64,000 nucleotides of DNA from an uncultured Sphingomonadaceae bacterium (GTDB lineage Bacteria; Pseudomonadota; Alphaproteobacteria; Sphingomonadales; Sphingomonadaceae), in assembly GCA_947493215.1 (NCBI GenBank), contig CANLQE010000003.1, positions 62,001 through 126,000 of the forward strand, in the 5' to 3' direction. Below are positions 25,710 to 34,055 of this stretch, piece by piece. The position numbers and the translations under genes are program-made. The notes beneath the pieces were generated by a model, which was not told the origin of the DNA, did no database searches, and saw only the letters and a list, made by a program, of their open reading frames with translations. Every line of letters begins with the position of its first letter. The stretch's first letter is position 1.

Positions 25710-25723
25710 TTGACTGCCGTCAA
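25710..25723. promoter_or_regulatory. Fnr/FixK-type binding site
   Basis: TTGAC-TGCC-GTCAA, a perfect inverted repeat matching the Fnr/FixK/Dnr consensus TTGAY-N4-RTCAA. It lies upstream of the stress-protein operon and 58 bp past the end of the Crp/Fnr gene. The match is direct; binding by the neighbouring regulator is inferred from its Fnr-like recognition helix. Confidence 0.7.
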
Positions 25724-25780
25724 GATCAGAAGAAAATTTCCCAAAAAAATGGATCATTTAGACGGGGCACAGCTTGTAAC

Positions 25781-26473
25781 TTAGATTGTTCCTCCCTCGG
25801 CAATCAGGGCTAGGCGCGCCATGTCCGCAATCTCGACCAAATTACCGTTTCGTCCTTGCCCTTTTGCGCGGACGATTGCGCCTTCTCTCAGCTTTTTCAT
25901 GATGCGGCTGTATGTTTCCGGAGCAATTGCAAGATAAGCGGCAATATCCCGTTGGGTCATCGCCAATTGGATTTCAATTGGGTCTTGATTGCCGCCTTGC
26001 TGGCTGGCGATATTCATTAAAAAAGCGGCAATCCGGGACACGGGATGATGCATGGCAAGAACCGAGATATGATCCAGCGCAATATCCTCTTGCCTGTCGA
26101 TCCATTGTAGCAGTTTTTTGCCATTTCCCAGATTTTGCAGGATATTTTTTTGGAACAGCAAATGGCGTGTGGACAGTAATTTCGCGGGGGTCAAAGTCTC
26201 GGCTGTATATTGATATTCTTTTGAGCCGGTCAAACCAATGATAGCACCGGACGACGGAAAGCCGAGAACAATATGGCGACCATTTTCTGTCACTCTTGAT
26301 AGCTTTAGCGTGCCAGTCACGACCTCATAAATATGCTCCGGTTTGCTGCCTTGATGAAATAGCACTTCGCCTGCCGTGACACTGCGCTGACGGCGATCTT
26401 TTTGGTCGCGCGACCATGGAAGCAATTTGCCCCTGCTGTCCTGTAAATTTTCGAAGAGCGGTATTTGCTCCAT
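25781..26473 (-). CDS. Crp/Fnr family regulator without iron-sulfur cysteines
   Basis: A 230-residue regulator. The N-terminal cyclic-nucleotide-like beta barrel includes TAGEVLFHQGSKPEHIYEVVTGTLKLSR. The C-terminal helix-turn-helix has MTQRDIAAYLAIAPETYSRIMKKLREG; the E-x2-SR pattern is the one Fnr uses to read TTGAT/C half sites. The N-terminus has no cysteines, so it cannot hold the oxygen-sensing [4Fe-4S] cluster of Fnr and is more like FixK or Dnr, which act downstream of another sensor or bind heme. The ATG at 26473 was chosen because earlier starts run into the PEP synthase gene. Likely target: the adjacent stress operon. Confidence 0.88.
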   Translation of the reverse strand: MEQIPLFENLQDSRGKLLPWSRDQKDRRQRSVTAGEVLFHQGSKPEHIYEVVTGTLKLSRVTENGRHIVLGFPSSGAIIGLTGSKEYQYTAETLTPAKLLSTRHLLFQKNILQNLGNGKKLLQWIDRQEDIALDHISVLAMHHPVSRIAAFLMNIASQQGGNQDPIEIQLAMTQRDIAAYLAIAPETYSRIMKKLREGAIVRAKGQGRNGNLVEIADMARLALIAEGGTI

Positions 26474-26513
26474 CGATCTGGTCTTTCCTTTGCATGTCAT
26501 CTGCCGCATCGCG

Positions 26514-28952
26514 CTAATTCGCGCCGACCAAAGACGCTGTTGATGCCCTCTCAACCGTTTGCGGTTTTGAATCTGCAAGCCTTTGCATCACGGCCAGCAC
26601 GCTGTCGGGACTAAGACTGATGCTATCAATCTGCTTCGTGACCAGCCAATCGGCAAAGTCGGGACGGTCTGACGGCGCTTGTCCGCAAATCCCGCATTTC
26701 AAGCCATGGCGATGCGCGCCGGCAATGGCTTGCTCGATCATCAAAGTCACCGCGAGATCTTCTTCGTCAAAATCCTCTGCGAGAATTTCAGAATCCCTGT
26801 CAACGCCAAGAACCAACTGGGTCAAGTCATTGGACCCGATCGAGAAGCCATCAAAATATTTTGCGAATTCATCGATCAATACCACATTGCTGGGTATCTC
26901 GCACATGATGTAAATCTGAAGATCGTTTACACCTTGCGTGAGTCCATTTTTGGACATCACCTCGATAACGCGTTTTGCTTCTTCGATCCTTCGACAAAAA
27001 GGGATCATGATGATGACATTCGATAATCCCATATCATCGCGGACCCGTTTCAGTGCCCGGCATTCTAAGTTGAAGGCTGGTTGATAAGCGGGATGGATGT
27101 AGCGGGATGCGCCGCGAAAGCCGATCATCGGGTTATTTTCGGGCTCTTCAAAGTCACTGCCGCCCAATAGGGAGGCATATTCATTCGATTTGAAATCCGA
27201 CGTTCGGACAATCACCGGGCGCGGATAAAAGGCCGCTGCGATGGTCGCAATTTCTTCGGAAAGGCGTGATACAAAATAGTCTGCGCCACTTTTATAACGG
27301 GCGGTTAGGGCTTCAATCTGTTTGCGGGTCTTGCGATTGCTGATCTGGTCGGGGGACAGCAAGGCCATCGGATGGGCCTGAATCTCATTGGCGATGATAA
27401 ACTCAATCCGTGCCAGACCGACACCCGCGACTGGCAGAGCGGCCACCCGAAACGCAGCACCGGGATTGGCTAGATTAACCATCAGCTCGACATCGGGACT
27501 ATCCAATTTCGTAATATCCACCGTCCTGACGCTAAAGGGTATTCGTCCTTCCAGAACATTGCCGGTCATGCCTTGGGAACAGTCGACGGTGACTTCCTGT
27601 CCTGCGGTCAGAAACTTGCGTGCATCTGCCGCACCAACAATCACAGGAATGCCAAGTTCCCTTGCAACAATGGCGGCGTGACAGGTCCGCCCGCCATGTT
27701 CGGTGATAATTGCTGCAGACCGCTTCATCGCCGGTTCCCAATCCGGCGTGGTGGCGGCAGCTACCAATATGTCGCCCGGTTGCACCTGCTCGAGTTCTTT
27801 GGCGTCATTGACCAGCCGCACTGGACCACTGCCAATACGGTCGCCTACCGCCTGACCCTGAACGATGACTTTTCCATCGCCATCGAGACTATATTGGGTG
27901 AGCAAGTTGCTGTCTGCTGATGCATGGATGGTTTCAGGTCGTGCCTGCAAGATATAGAGGGACCCGTCGGGGCCATCCTTGGCCCATTCTATATCCATGG
28001 GTGTCGGGTGGCCGTGAAATTTGCTGTAATGTTGTTCGACGGTGATGGCCTGCTTGGCGAGTTGAATGATTTCCGCATCATCAAGACATGGCTTGAGCTG
28101 TTCTGCACGAGCCACCGGTTGCCATAGTGTGGGCTCCTCCGCTTCGCCTTGCGCGTAGACCAGCTTGATTTTCTTGCTGCCGACCCGGTGTCGCAACACC
28201 TGTTCATAGCCAAGCTTCAAGGTTGGTTTGTGGACCAGAAATTCGTCAGGGTCGGCAATGCCCTGCACAATGGCCTCGCCTAGCCCCCAGAGGCCGGTGA
28301 TCATGACGATATCGCGATTGCCGCTTTCGGTATCGAGTGTGAAGATTACGCCGGAGGAGGCTTTGTCGGCACGGATCATCCGCTGGATACCAACCGAAAG
28401 CGCTACATCCTTATGATCGAAACCCTTGTTCGCCCGGTAGGAAATTGCGCGCTGTGTGAACAGGGACGCAAAGCATTTGCGGATCGCTTCGACGAGATTT
28501 TCCGCTCCGCTTATGTTGAGATAAGTCTCATGCTGACCGGCAAAAGAGGCACCGGGCAAATCTTCCGCCGTGGCGCTACTGCGCACAGCCACAGCAACAT
28601 TGCGGCCATGATCTGCACTGAGCTTGGCATAAGCTTTTCGTATTTCCTGATCGAGACCTTCGGGCAGATCAGCAGTGGCAATGATGGTGCGAATTTCTGC
28701 AGCTCTGGCGGCGGCGACTGTGAGGTCCGTCCAATCGGTCCTTTCGAGGATATCTTCTATTTCCGGCCAAATCAGGTTCTGGCTGAGCAGGTCCCGATAA
28801 GCATCGGCGGTGACTGCAAAACTTTCCGGTACCCTGATACTTCCCGACAGCGCACCGGCAAGCTCACCTAGCGATGCGTTTTTTCCTCCGACCAGAGACA
28901 AGTCTTTCAGACTTACCTCGTCAAGCCAGCGAACATATAGACTCTCGGCCAT
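26514..28952 (-). CDS. ppsA: Phosphoenolpyruvate synthase
   Basis: Pyruvate,water dikinase of 812 residues, full family length, making PEP from pyruvate with ATP for gluconeogenesis. The N-terminal ATP-grasp part has VGGKNASLGEL and AVRSSATAEDLPGASFAGQHETYLN. The phospho-histidine domain shows TEHGGRTCHAAIVARELGIPVIVG, and the C-terminal PEP/pyruvate barrel has FDGFSIGSNDLTQLVLGVDRD and the catalytic cysteine region CGICGQAPSD. GGAG precedes the ATG. It lies just upstream of the Crp/Fnr gene in the same direction, with only 40 bp between, and diverges from the cation ATPase. Confidence 0.95.
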   Translation of the reverse strand: MAESLYVRWLDEVSLKDLSLVGGKNASLGELAGALSGSIRVPESFAVTADAYRDLLSQNLIWPEIEDILERTDWTDLTVAAARAAEIRTIIATADLPEGLDQEIRKAYAKLSADHGRNVAVAVRSSATAEDLPGASFAGQHETYLNISGAENLVEAIRKCFASLFTQRAISYRANKGFDHKDVALSVGIQRMIRADKASSGVIFTLDTESGNRDIVMITGLWGLGEAIVQGIADPDEFLVHKPTLKLGYEQVLRHRVGSKKIKLVYAQGEAEEPTLWQPVARAEQLKPCLDDAEIIQLAKQAITVEQHYSKFHGHPTPMDIEWAKDGPDGSLYILQARPETIHASADSNLLTQYSLDGDGKVIVQGQAVGDRIGSGPVRLVNDAKELEQVQPGDILVAAATTPDWEPAMKRSAAIITEHGGRTCHAAIVARELGIPVIVGAADARKFLTAGQEVTVDCSQGMTGNVLEGRIPFSVRTVDITKLDSPDVELMVNLANPGAAFRVAALPVAGVGLARIEFIIANEIQAHPMALLSPDQISNRKTRKQIEALTARYKSGADYFVSRLSEEIATIAAAFYPRPVIVRTSDFKSNEYASLLGGSDFEEPENNPMIGFRGASRYIHPAYQPAFNLECRALKRVRDDMGLSNVIIMIPFCRRIEEAKRVIEVMSKNGLTQGVNDLQIYIMCEIPSNVVLIDEFAKYFDGFSIGSNDLTQLVLGVDRDSEILAEDFDEEDLAVTLMIEQAIAGAHRHGLKCGICGQAPSDRPDFADWLVTKQIDSISLSPDSVLAVMQRLADSKPQTVERASTASLVGAN

Positions 28953-29306
28953 GCTATCTCCATCACATTCGCGCGGTGCTCCGCATGTCTGGCGGCTACA
29001 CCATTCAAGAAAGGCGATTCAAAAGGATATTGAGGCTCAACGACATAATAGTTGGGGGCAACTCACGCCGCTCGATTTTCGCGCTCAAATCAACCATCCT
29101 GCTTCTGACATCAAAGGGAAATGATTGTCTTTACGTAGTTGTTCGGAGACGGGCCGTTCCGCAGCATCAAGGCCGTTTAAGGGGCACTACGTAATTGCCT
29201 TCGGTCCGCACCTGTTGTTGTTTGTAGCGCGCCAAGGCCGGGATTTTTGTCCGATTCCTTGTTGGCTTTCGCTTATAGATAATAGAAGGACTTGATCGGT
29301 AAAGCG
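28953..29306. other. Divergent intergenic region, ppsA / cation ATPase
   Basis: 354 bp with no supported gene. Short open frames here are not preceded by ribosome binding sites. It must hold the promoters of both genes. I found no TTGAY-N4-RTCAA site; the nearest features are TTGAGGCTCAA (wrong spacing) and TTGATCGGTAAA just before the ATPase start. Confidence 0.6.
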
Positions 29307-32024
29307 ATGCAACAGGAACAAAATTCGGCCTGGCATAATCTATCCGTAGATGCTGTTTTAGCGTCGCTGTCCACGACATCCAAAGGGCTGTCGGAAAGTG
29401 AAGCAGCACAGCGCTTGTCTGATCACGGTCCAAACCGGCTTCCTGAAACAGCCGGTAGAAACGTGATCCAGCGCCTTTTGGCGCAGTTTCATCATATCCT
29501 TATCTATGTCTTGCTCTGCGCCGCTGTCATTACCTCCCTGCTCGGCCATATGATCGATACGGCTGTCATTTTGGCGGTGGTGGTGGTGAACGCGCTCATC
29601 GGCTTTATTCAGGAAGGTAAAGCGGAAAAGGCTCTGGAATCCATACGCCATATGTTAGCTCCGCACGCAGCGGTCCTGCGCGATGGCAAGCGGCTGACCA
29701 TTGCCAGTGAATCTGTCGTCCCGGGCGACATCATCCTGTTGGAGGCCGGTGACAAGACACCCGCAGATATGCGGCTGATTGAGGTCAATGGGCTCCAGAT
29801 AGAAGAAGCCATACTCACCGGCGAGTCTCTGGTTGTCGACAAACAGGTCGATATTGTCCCGACCAAAGCCGCGTTGGGTGACAGAAAATCCATGGCGTTT
29901 AGCGGGACATTGGTAACTAGCGGTCAGGCCAAGGGCGTGGTCGTTGCAACCGGCGGCGAGACGGAAATTGGGCGGATCAGCGGTCTGCTTTCTTCAGTCG
30001 AGGTGCTGACCACGCCTTTGGTTTCACAAATGAACAAATTTGCAAAATGGCTCACCATATTGATCCTGATGGTTGCCGTTTTGATCCTGGTCTATGGATA
30101 TTATGTCCAGCATTACGGGTTTTCAGAGCTCTTCATGGCGGTCGTCGGATTGGCCGTGGCCGCTATTCCGGAAGGTCTTCCGGCTGTGTTGACCATCACT
30201 CTGGCCATTGGTGTTCAGGCGATGGCGAAACGCAACGCGATTATCCGTGTCCTGCCCGCGATTGAGACACTCGGCTCTGTATCTGTTATTTGTACTGACA
30301 AAACCGGAACGCTGACCCGCAATGAGATGATGGTTGCCGCTGCCGTGGTTGGCTCTCACAGTTTCAGCATAGATGGTGAAGGCTATCACCCGGCTGGAGA
30401 GATTAGCAAGGATGAGCAGATAATCGATGCTGGCGATTGCGCGGGGCTCGTCACGTTGGCGCGCGCTGCGCTGCTGTGCAACGATGCCGACATTCATGAG
30501 CGCGATGGCCTGTGGCATGCGGAAGGCGATCCAATGGAAGGGGCTTTGCTGGCCTTTTCCCGCAAGGCTAAACTAGATGTCACTGAAGAGCGTCAGAGTT
30601 GGCTGCGGACAAGCGCTATTCCTTTTGATGCGAAACACCGGTTCATGGCGACATTGCACCATGGCTCAAATGATCAAACGGCAATCTTCATAAAGGGCGC
30701 ACCGGAAAAGATCATGGGTATGTGCAAAGCGCAGCGCAGCATCAATGGCGATGACGAACCCCTGGATCCGGCCTATTGGCAGCAAGCCGTCAGTGAATTA
30801 GCCGGAGCCGGTCAACGCGTATTGGCTTTCGCGACAAAGTCCGCCGCGCCGGATACCAAAGAGTTGGCGGCTAGTGAACTTGACGGATCGCTTGCATTTC
30901 TAGGCATTGTCGGCTTATTGGACCCGCCTCGTGCAGAGGCGATTGCCGCCGTTGCCGACTGTTACGACGCGGGCATAAGCGTGAAAATGATCACCGGCGA
31001 TCATGTAGAGACCGCCAAGGCCATTGGTCAGCAAATCGGGTTGCGCAAGCCCGGCAATGTCCTGACCGGCGCCGACCTCGACAATATGGATGATGCCACA
31101 TTGGCGATAGAGGTGTTAGAAAATGACATATTCGCGCGGACCAGTCCGGAACATAAGCTGCGGCTGGTGACCGCGTTCCAAGCCCATGATTTTATCGTCG
31201 CGATGACAGGAGACGGCGTGAATGATGCGCCCGCGCTTAAACGCGCCGACGCCGGAATCGCGATGGGCCGGAAAGGCAGCGAGGCGGCAAAAGAGGTAGC
31301 GGAACTGGTGCTGGCCGATGATAATTTTGCGTCCATCGTCGCCGCAGTCCGGGAAGGTCGAACGGTTTACGATAATCTACGAAAGGTCATTAGCTGGTCC
31401 TTGCCGACCAGCGCAGGCGAAGCCATGGTCATCATAGCCGCTCTGCTGATCGGCATGACATTGCCAATTACTCCGGCGCAAATTCTATGGGTCAACCTCG
31501 TTACCGCAGTCACGCTGGGTGTGGCACTGGCTTTCGAACCCACGGAAGATGGAACAATGCTTCGCAAGCCTCGCCTCAGAAACGAACCGCTGCTCGACAA
31601 GTCTCTGGCATGGCACATCATATTGGTCTCTTTTTTGTTTCTATGCGGCGTATTCGCCATGTACGTCTCCGCAATCGACAAAGGATATTCCGTCGATCTG
31701 GCTCGCACGATTGCAGTGAACACGCTTGTCGTAATGGAGATCTTCCACCTGTTCTTCATCCGCAATATTTACGGATCATCGCTGACCAAAAAGTCGATTC
31801 AAGGGACGCCGATGGTCTGGTTCGCCGTTATCGCCGTTACGATGGCTCAGTTCCTGATGACCTATGCGCCGTTCATGCAGGATATATTCGGGACCAAAAA
31901 TGTCCCGCTTCGCGATGGTCTGTTGATTATCGCTATCGGCGTCGTGCTCTTCGCCATATTGGAAATTGAGAAACAGATCAGGCTAGCGTTGCGGCCGGCA
32001 ATCAGGAACCGACAGGCAGCTTGA
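29307..32024 (+). CDS. P-type cation-transporting ATPase (P2A, calcium type)
   Basis: A 905-residue inner-membrane ATPase. The phosphorylation motif CTDKTGTLTRNEM places the phospho-Asp at residue 331. The actuator motif LTGESLVVDK, the membrane PEGLPAVLTITLAIG of helix 4, and the hinge GDGVNDAPALKRADAGIAMG are complete. The PEGL motif and the four C-terminal helices fit the calcium or broad cation group that includes mycobacterial CtpF. The ATG at 29307 was taken rather than a TTG 15 bp earlier. It ends 23 bp inside the convergent D-lactate dehydrogenase gene. Confidence 0.92.
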   Translation: MQQEQNSAWHNLSVDAVLASLSTTSKGLSESEAAQRLSDHGPNRLPETAGRNVIQRLLAQFHHILIYVLLCAAVITSLLGHMIDTAVILAVVVVNALIGFIQEGKAEKALESIRHMLAPHAAVLRDGKRLTIASESVVPGDIILLEAGDKTPADMRLIEVNGLQIEEAILTGESLVVDKQVDIVPTKAALGDRKSMAFSGTLVTSGQAKGVVVATGGETEIGRISGLLSSVEVLTTPLVSQMNKFAKWLTILILMVAVLILVYGYYVQHYGFSELFMAVVGLAVAAIPEGLPAVLTITLAIGVQAMAKRNAIIRVLPAIETLGSVSVICTDKTGTLTRNEMMVAAAVVGSHSFSIDGEGYHPAGEISKDEQIIDAGDCAGLVTLARAALLCNDADIHERDGLWHAEGDPMEGALLAFSRKAKLDVTEERQSWLRTSAIPFDAKHRFMATLHHGSNDQTAIFIKGAPEKIMGMCKAQRSINGDDEPLDPAYWQQAVSELAGAGQRVLAFATKSAAPDTKELAASELDGSLAFLGIVGLLDPPRAEAIAAVADCYDAGISVKMITGDHVETAKAIGQQIGLRKPGNVLTGADLDNMDDATLAIEVLENDIFARTSPEHKLRLVTAFQAHDFIVAMTGDGVNDAPALKRADAGIAMGRKGSEAAKEVAELVLADDNFASIVAAVREGRTVYDNLRKVISWSLPTSAGEAMVIIAALLIGMTLPITPAQILWVNLVTAVTLGVALAFEPTEDGTMLRKPRLRNEPLLDKSLAWHIILVSFLFLCGVFAMYVSAIDKGYSVDLARTIAVNTLVVMEIFHLFFIRNIYGSSLTKKSIQGTPMVWFAVIAVTMAQFLMTYAPFMQDIFGTKNVPLRDGLLIIAIGVVLFAILEIEKQIRLALRPAIRNRQAA

Positions 32025-33015
32025 CGGAGACGGCGTGAATTGGGTTTCCACTAGTTTCAAATGCGCTGATATTGGCCATGGTGGTTTCTGCAATAGCGGT
32101 CATAGCTTCGCTCGTGAAAAACCCCTGATGCCCAGTTATCAGAACATTGGGGAAGGTGATCAGGCGCGCGAACACGTCATCCTGAATGCCGCGATTTGAA
32201 ACATCTTCAAAAAAGAAATCGGCTTCTTCTTCATAGACATCAAGTCCGAGCCCGCCAATGTTATTGCTTTTGAGGGCATGAATTAAGGCCGCGCTATCCA
32301 CTACGGCGCCCCGGCTGGTGTTGATCAGCATGACACCGGGTTTCATTGCATCAATTGCGTTTCGATTGATCAGATGATGGGTCTCCGGCGTTAACGGACA
32401 ATGGAGCGTAATGATATCTGCCGACGCGAACAGCTCCTGCAGCGGTACATAGCGGATAGGAACGGGCATATTTTCCGGATCGGGATAGCGATCATAGGCA
32501 AGCAGTTCACAACCAAATCCGTGCAAAATTTCCGCAACCACCCGCCCGATACTGCCGGTACCAATTATGCCTATGGATTTACCGTGCAGATTGAAGCCGA
32601 GCAACCCCTCCAACGACAAATTGCCTTCGCGAACACGATTGTAGGCTCGGTGGGTTTTGCGGATCAGGGTGAGCATCATCGCCACCGTATGCTCAGCGAC
32701 GGCGTGGGGAGAATAGGACGGTACATGTGCGACCGCTATGCCTAGCCGCGCAGTGGCTTTCAGGTCGACATTGTTAAAACCCGCACAGCGCAGCGCAATC
32801 AACGTTACCTCAGCCTGCTTCAACGCGGCCAGCGTCTCGGCATCCAGTTCATCATTCACAAACACACAAACCGCCCGTTGATCAGTAATCAATCGCACGG
32901 TGTCGATCGAAAGCCGGGGTTCAAAATAGGTCAACCGATGGAAATTATGGGCATTGGCAGCATCGAGAAACTGTTGGTCATATGCCTTGGTGCTGAATAT
33001 CGCGACATCCGTCAT
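32002..33015 (-). CDS. ldhA: D-lactate dehydrogenase (2-hydroxyacid dehydrogenase family)
   Basis: NAD-dependent fermentative enzyme of 337 residues reducing pyruvate to D-lactate. The nucleotide-binding motif is GIIGTGSIGRVVAEIL, and the catalytic residues are Arg in NTSRGAVVD, Glu in DVYEEEADFFFED and His in ITGHQGFFT. The EEEADFFFED and NVLITGHQGF pattern is specific to the LdhA group. Its 3' end overlaps the ATPase. An alcohol-dehydrogenase remnant lies just upstream in the same direction, so the operon was probably a fermentation unit. This fits the low-oxygen character of the neighbourhood. Confidence 0.93.
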   Translation of the reverse strand: MTDVAIFSTKAYDQQFLDAANAHNFHRLTYFEPRLSIDTVRLITDQRAVCVFVNDELDAETLAALKQAEVTLIALRCAGFNNVDLKATARLGIAVAHVPSYSPHAVAEHTVAMMLTLIRKTHRAYNRVREGNLSLEGLLGFNLHGKSIGIIGTGSIGRVVAEILHGFGCELLAYDRYPDPENMPVPIRYVPLQELFASADIITLHCPLTPETHHLINRNAIDAMKPGVMLINTSRGAVVDSAALIHALKSNNIGGLGLDVYEEEADFFFEDVSNRGIQDDVFARLITFPNVLITGHQGFFTSEAMTAIAETTMANISAFETSGNPIHAVSVKLPVGS

Positions 33016-33031
33016 CCGTTTGTACTGTTCG

Positions 33032-33208
33032 TTAGTTTACTTGTGAATTTTGGGTGGCCAGTTCGATCAGTGCTTCGGCAGTCTGAGCCAATGATATGCC
33101 TTTCAAATCCGCAGTGGAGCTGAACTCTGCATCGAGGGGACCGATATCGGGAATCGGCTTTTCACCAAGAATAATCCTGCCGGGCTCAATAAAAATCGCC
33201 GCTTTCAT
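33032..33208 (-). pseudogene. N-terminal remnant of a zinc alcohol dehydrogenase
   Basis: The first 27 residues, MKAAIFIEPGRIILGEKPIP then DIGPLDA, match the start of zinc-dependent alcohol dehydrogenases (medium-chain family). After that the frame switches to unrelated sequence (EFSSTADLKGISLAQTAEAL) and stops at residue 58, whereas the enzyme has about 350 residues. No zinc-binding cysteines remain. It ends 16 bp before the ldhA start. A deletion joining the 5' end to another sequence is the best explanation; a rearranged small protein cannot be excluded. Confidence 0.6.
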
Positions 33209-33533
33209 GTGGTTTTCCATTGGGGGCTCCATAGCAATATAAGAGTGGCCCGGAGAATTAAGGAAAATCCGCGAAAGCGTCTCTACGCAAATGCGCGTAG
33301 CTGCTGCCATGCAAAGCCGTTCAACGGCATCGGTGATCCGTAACAATACCTATCGCCTGACCGCTCGCGCAATCCTAAATTCGCCGTTCTTATAATCGAT
33401 TATGGGAGGAGCAGCGTGTTGATACATAAGGACAATTTGATAGTTGTCGGTGTCGATGCAAAAAAGCTGACCAGTTTCTACACCTGATGCCCCGGTCGTT
33501 AATCTGCATATGGATTTTCATGTAAAGTCGAGC
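33209..33533. other. Intergenic region between ADH remnant and orphan gene 2
   Basis: About 325 bp without a convincing gene. A 23-codon frame at 33416-33487 starts with GTG after a strong GGGAGGAG but resembles nothing known. The promoter of the ldhA unit should lie here. No clear palindrome or Fnr-type site was found. Confidence 0.5.
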
Positions 33534-33799
33534 ATGGGTTGGGGCATGACAAGCGATGATGAGGTTGATCCAAATAAAGTGCGGTGCGGATTATTCGCGC
33601 TAGTCACGGCAAGGCTCGAAGACGCGCATGAGTTTACCGTCAAAGGGCAGTCAGCAAACGTGGGTAACGACCGGGTTACCAGTTTAGTCAGCGACATCAG
33701 ATCGAATCGGGATGAAATCTGCATTCACCTTGATGCAATGGTGTTAATCAAAAACCCGCAGTATCTAATGCCTGCTTTATCCCGAAAGCGGTCATTAAA
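33504..33799 (+). repeat. ~295-bp dispersed repeat, copy 2 (with orphan gene)
   Basis: Aligns with 1636-1929 from CTGCATATGGA through the orphan gene to the palindrome TGCCTGCTTTATCCCG. The copies are 32 kb apart and in the same orientation. Confidence 0.75.
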
Positions 33800-33860
33800 T
33801 GGTGGGTCGAACGATTGCGATACCCAACCAAAGCAGTTGATTAAGATTACTACATATTAA
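33534..33860 (+). CDS. Small conserved protein of unknown function (paralogue 2)
   Basis: Paralogue of the product at 1666. The first 75 residues align without gaps (LFALVTARLEDAHEFTVKGQS is the best block). At the position of the stop in copy 1 this copy has CAG (33759-33761), so the frame reads through the downstream palindromic repeat and adds about 33 residues of low-complexity tail, to 108 in all. Either the tail is tolerated or this copy is decaying. Synonymous differences in the core argue that it was selected as protein for some time. A start four codons later is possible. Confidence 0.5.
   Translation: MGWGMTSDDEVDPNKVRCGLFALVTARLEDAHEFTVKGQSANVGNDRVTSLVSDIRSNRDEICIHLDAMVLIKNPQYLMPALSRKRSLNGGSNDCDTQPKQLIKITTY
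33767..33799. repeat. Intergenic palindromic repeat, inside orphan gene 2
   Basis: AATGCCTGCTTTATCCCG followed by AAAGCGGTCATTAAA. A decayed member of the TGTCCGC family, here read as part of the elongated orphan gene. Confidence 0.55.
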
Positions 33861-34055
33861 TCTTCGAAGGTCTCGAAAGCTACAGAATTAAGACTACGGT
33901 TCACAAAACCGAAATGATCGCTATACGCAATCGAACATTTGAAGGCCAATATCGTAGGGGACATCTTTTTTTGGCTTTGCAATGGGTTCGATTGGTTTTT
34001 ACTGGTCGAATGTATTTTTCCCTAAAATTTTAACAAAAAACCACAAGAGGGTTAT

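Noticed and set aside
29292..29306. TTGATCGGT before the cation ATPase as an Fnr-type site
   Set aside because: Only one half-site fits; the second half (AAAGC) does not match RTCAA, and the position overlaps the start codon region.
33416..33487. A 23-codon frame after GGGAGGAG with a GTG start
   Set aside because: Good ribosome binding site, but too short and without any recognisable relative; kept only as a note in the intergenic entry.
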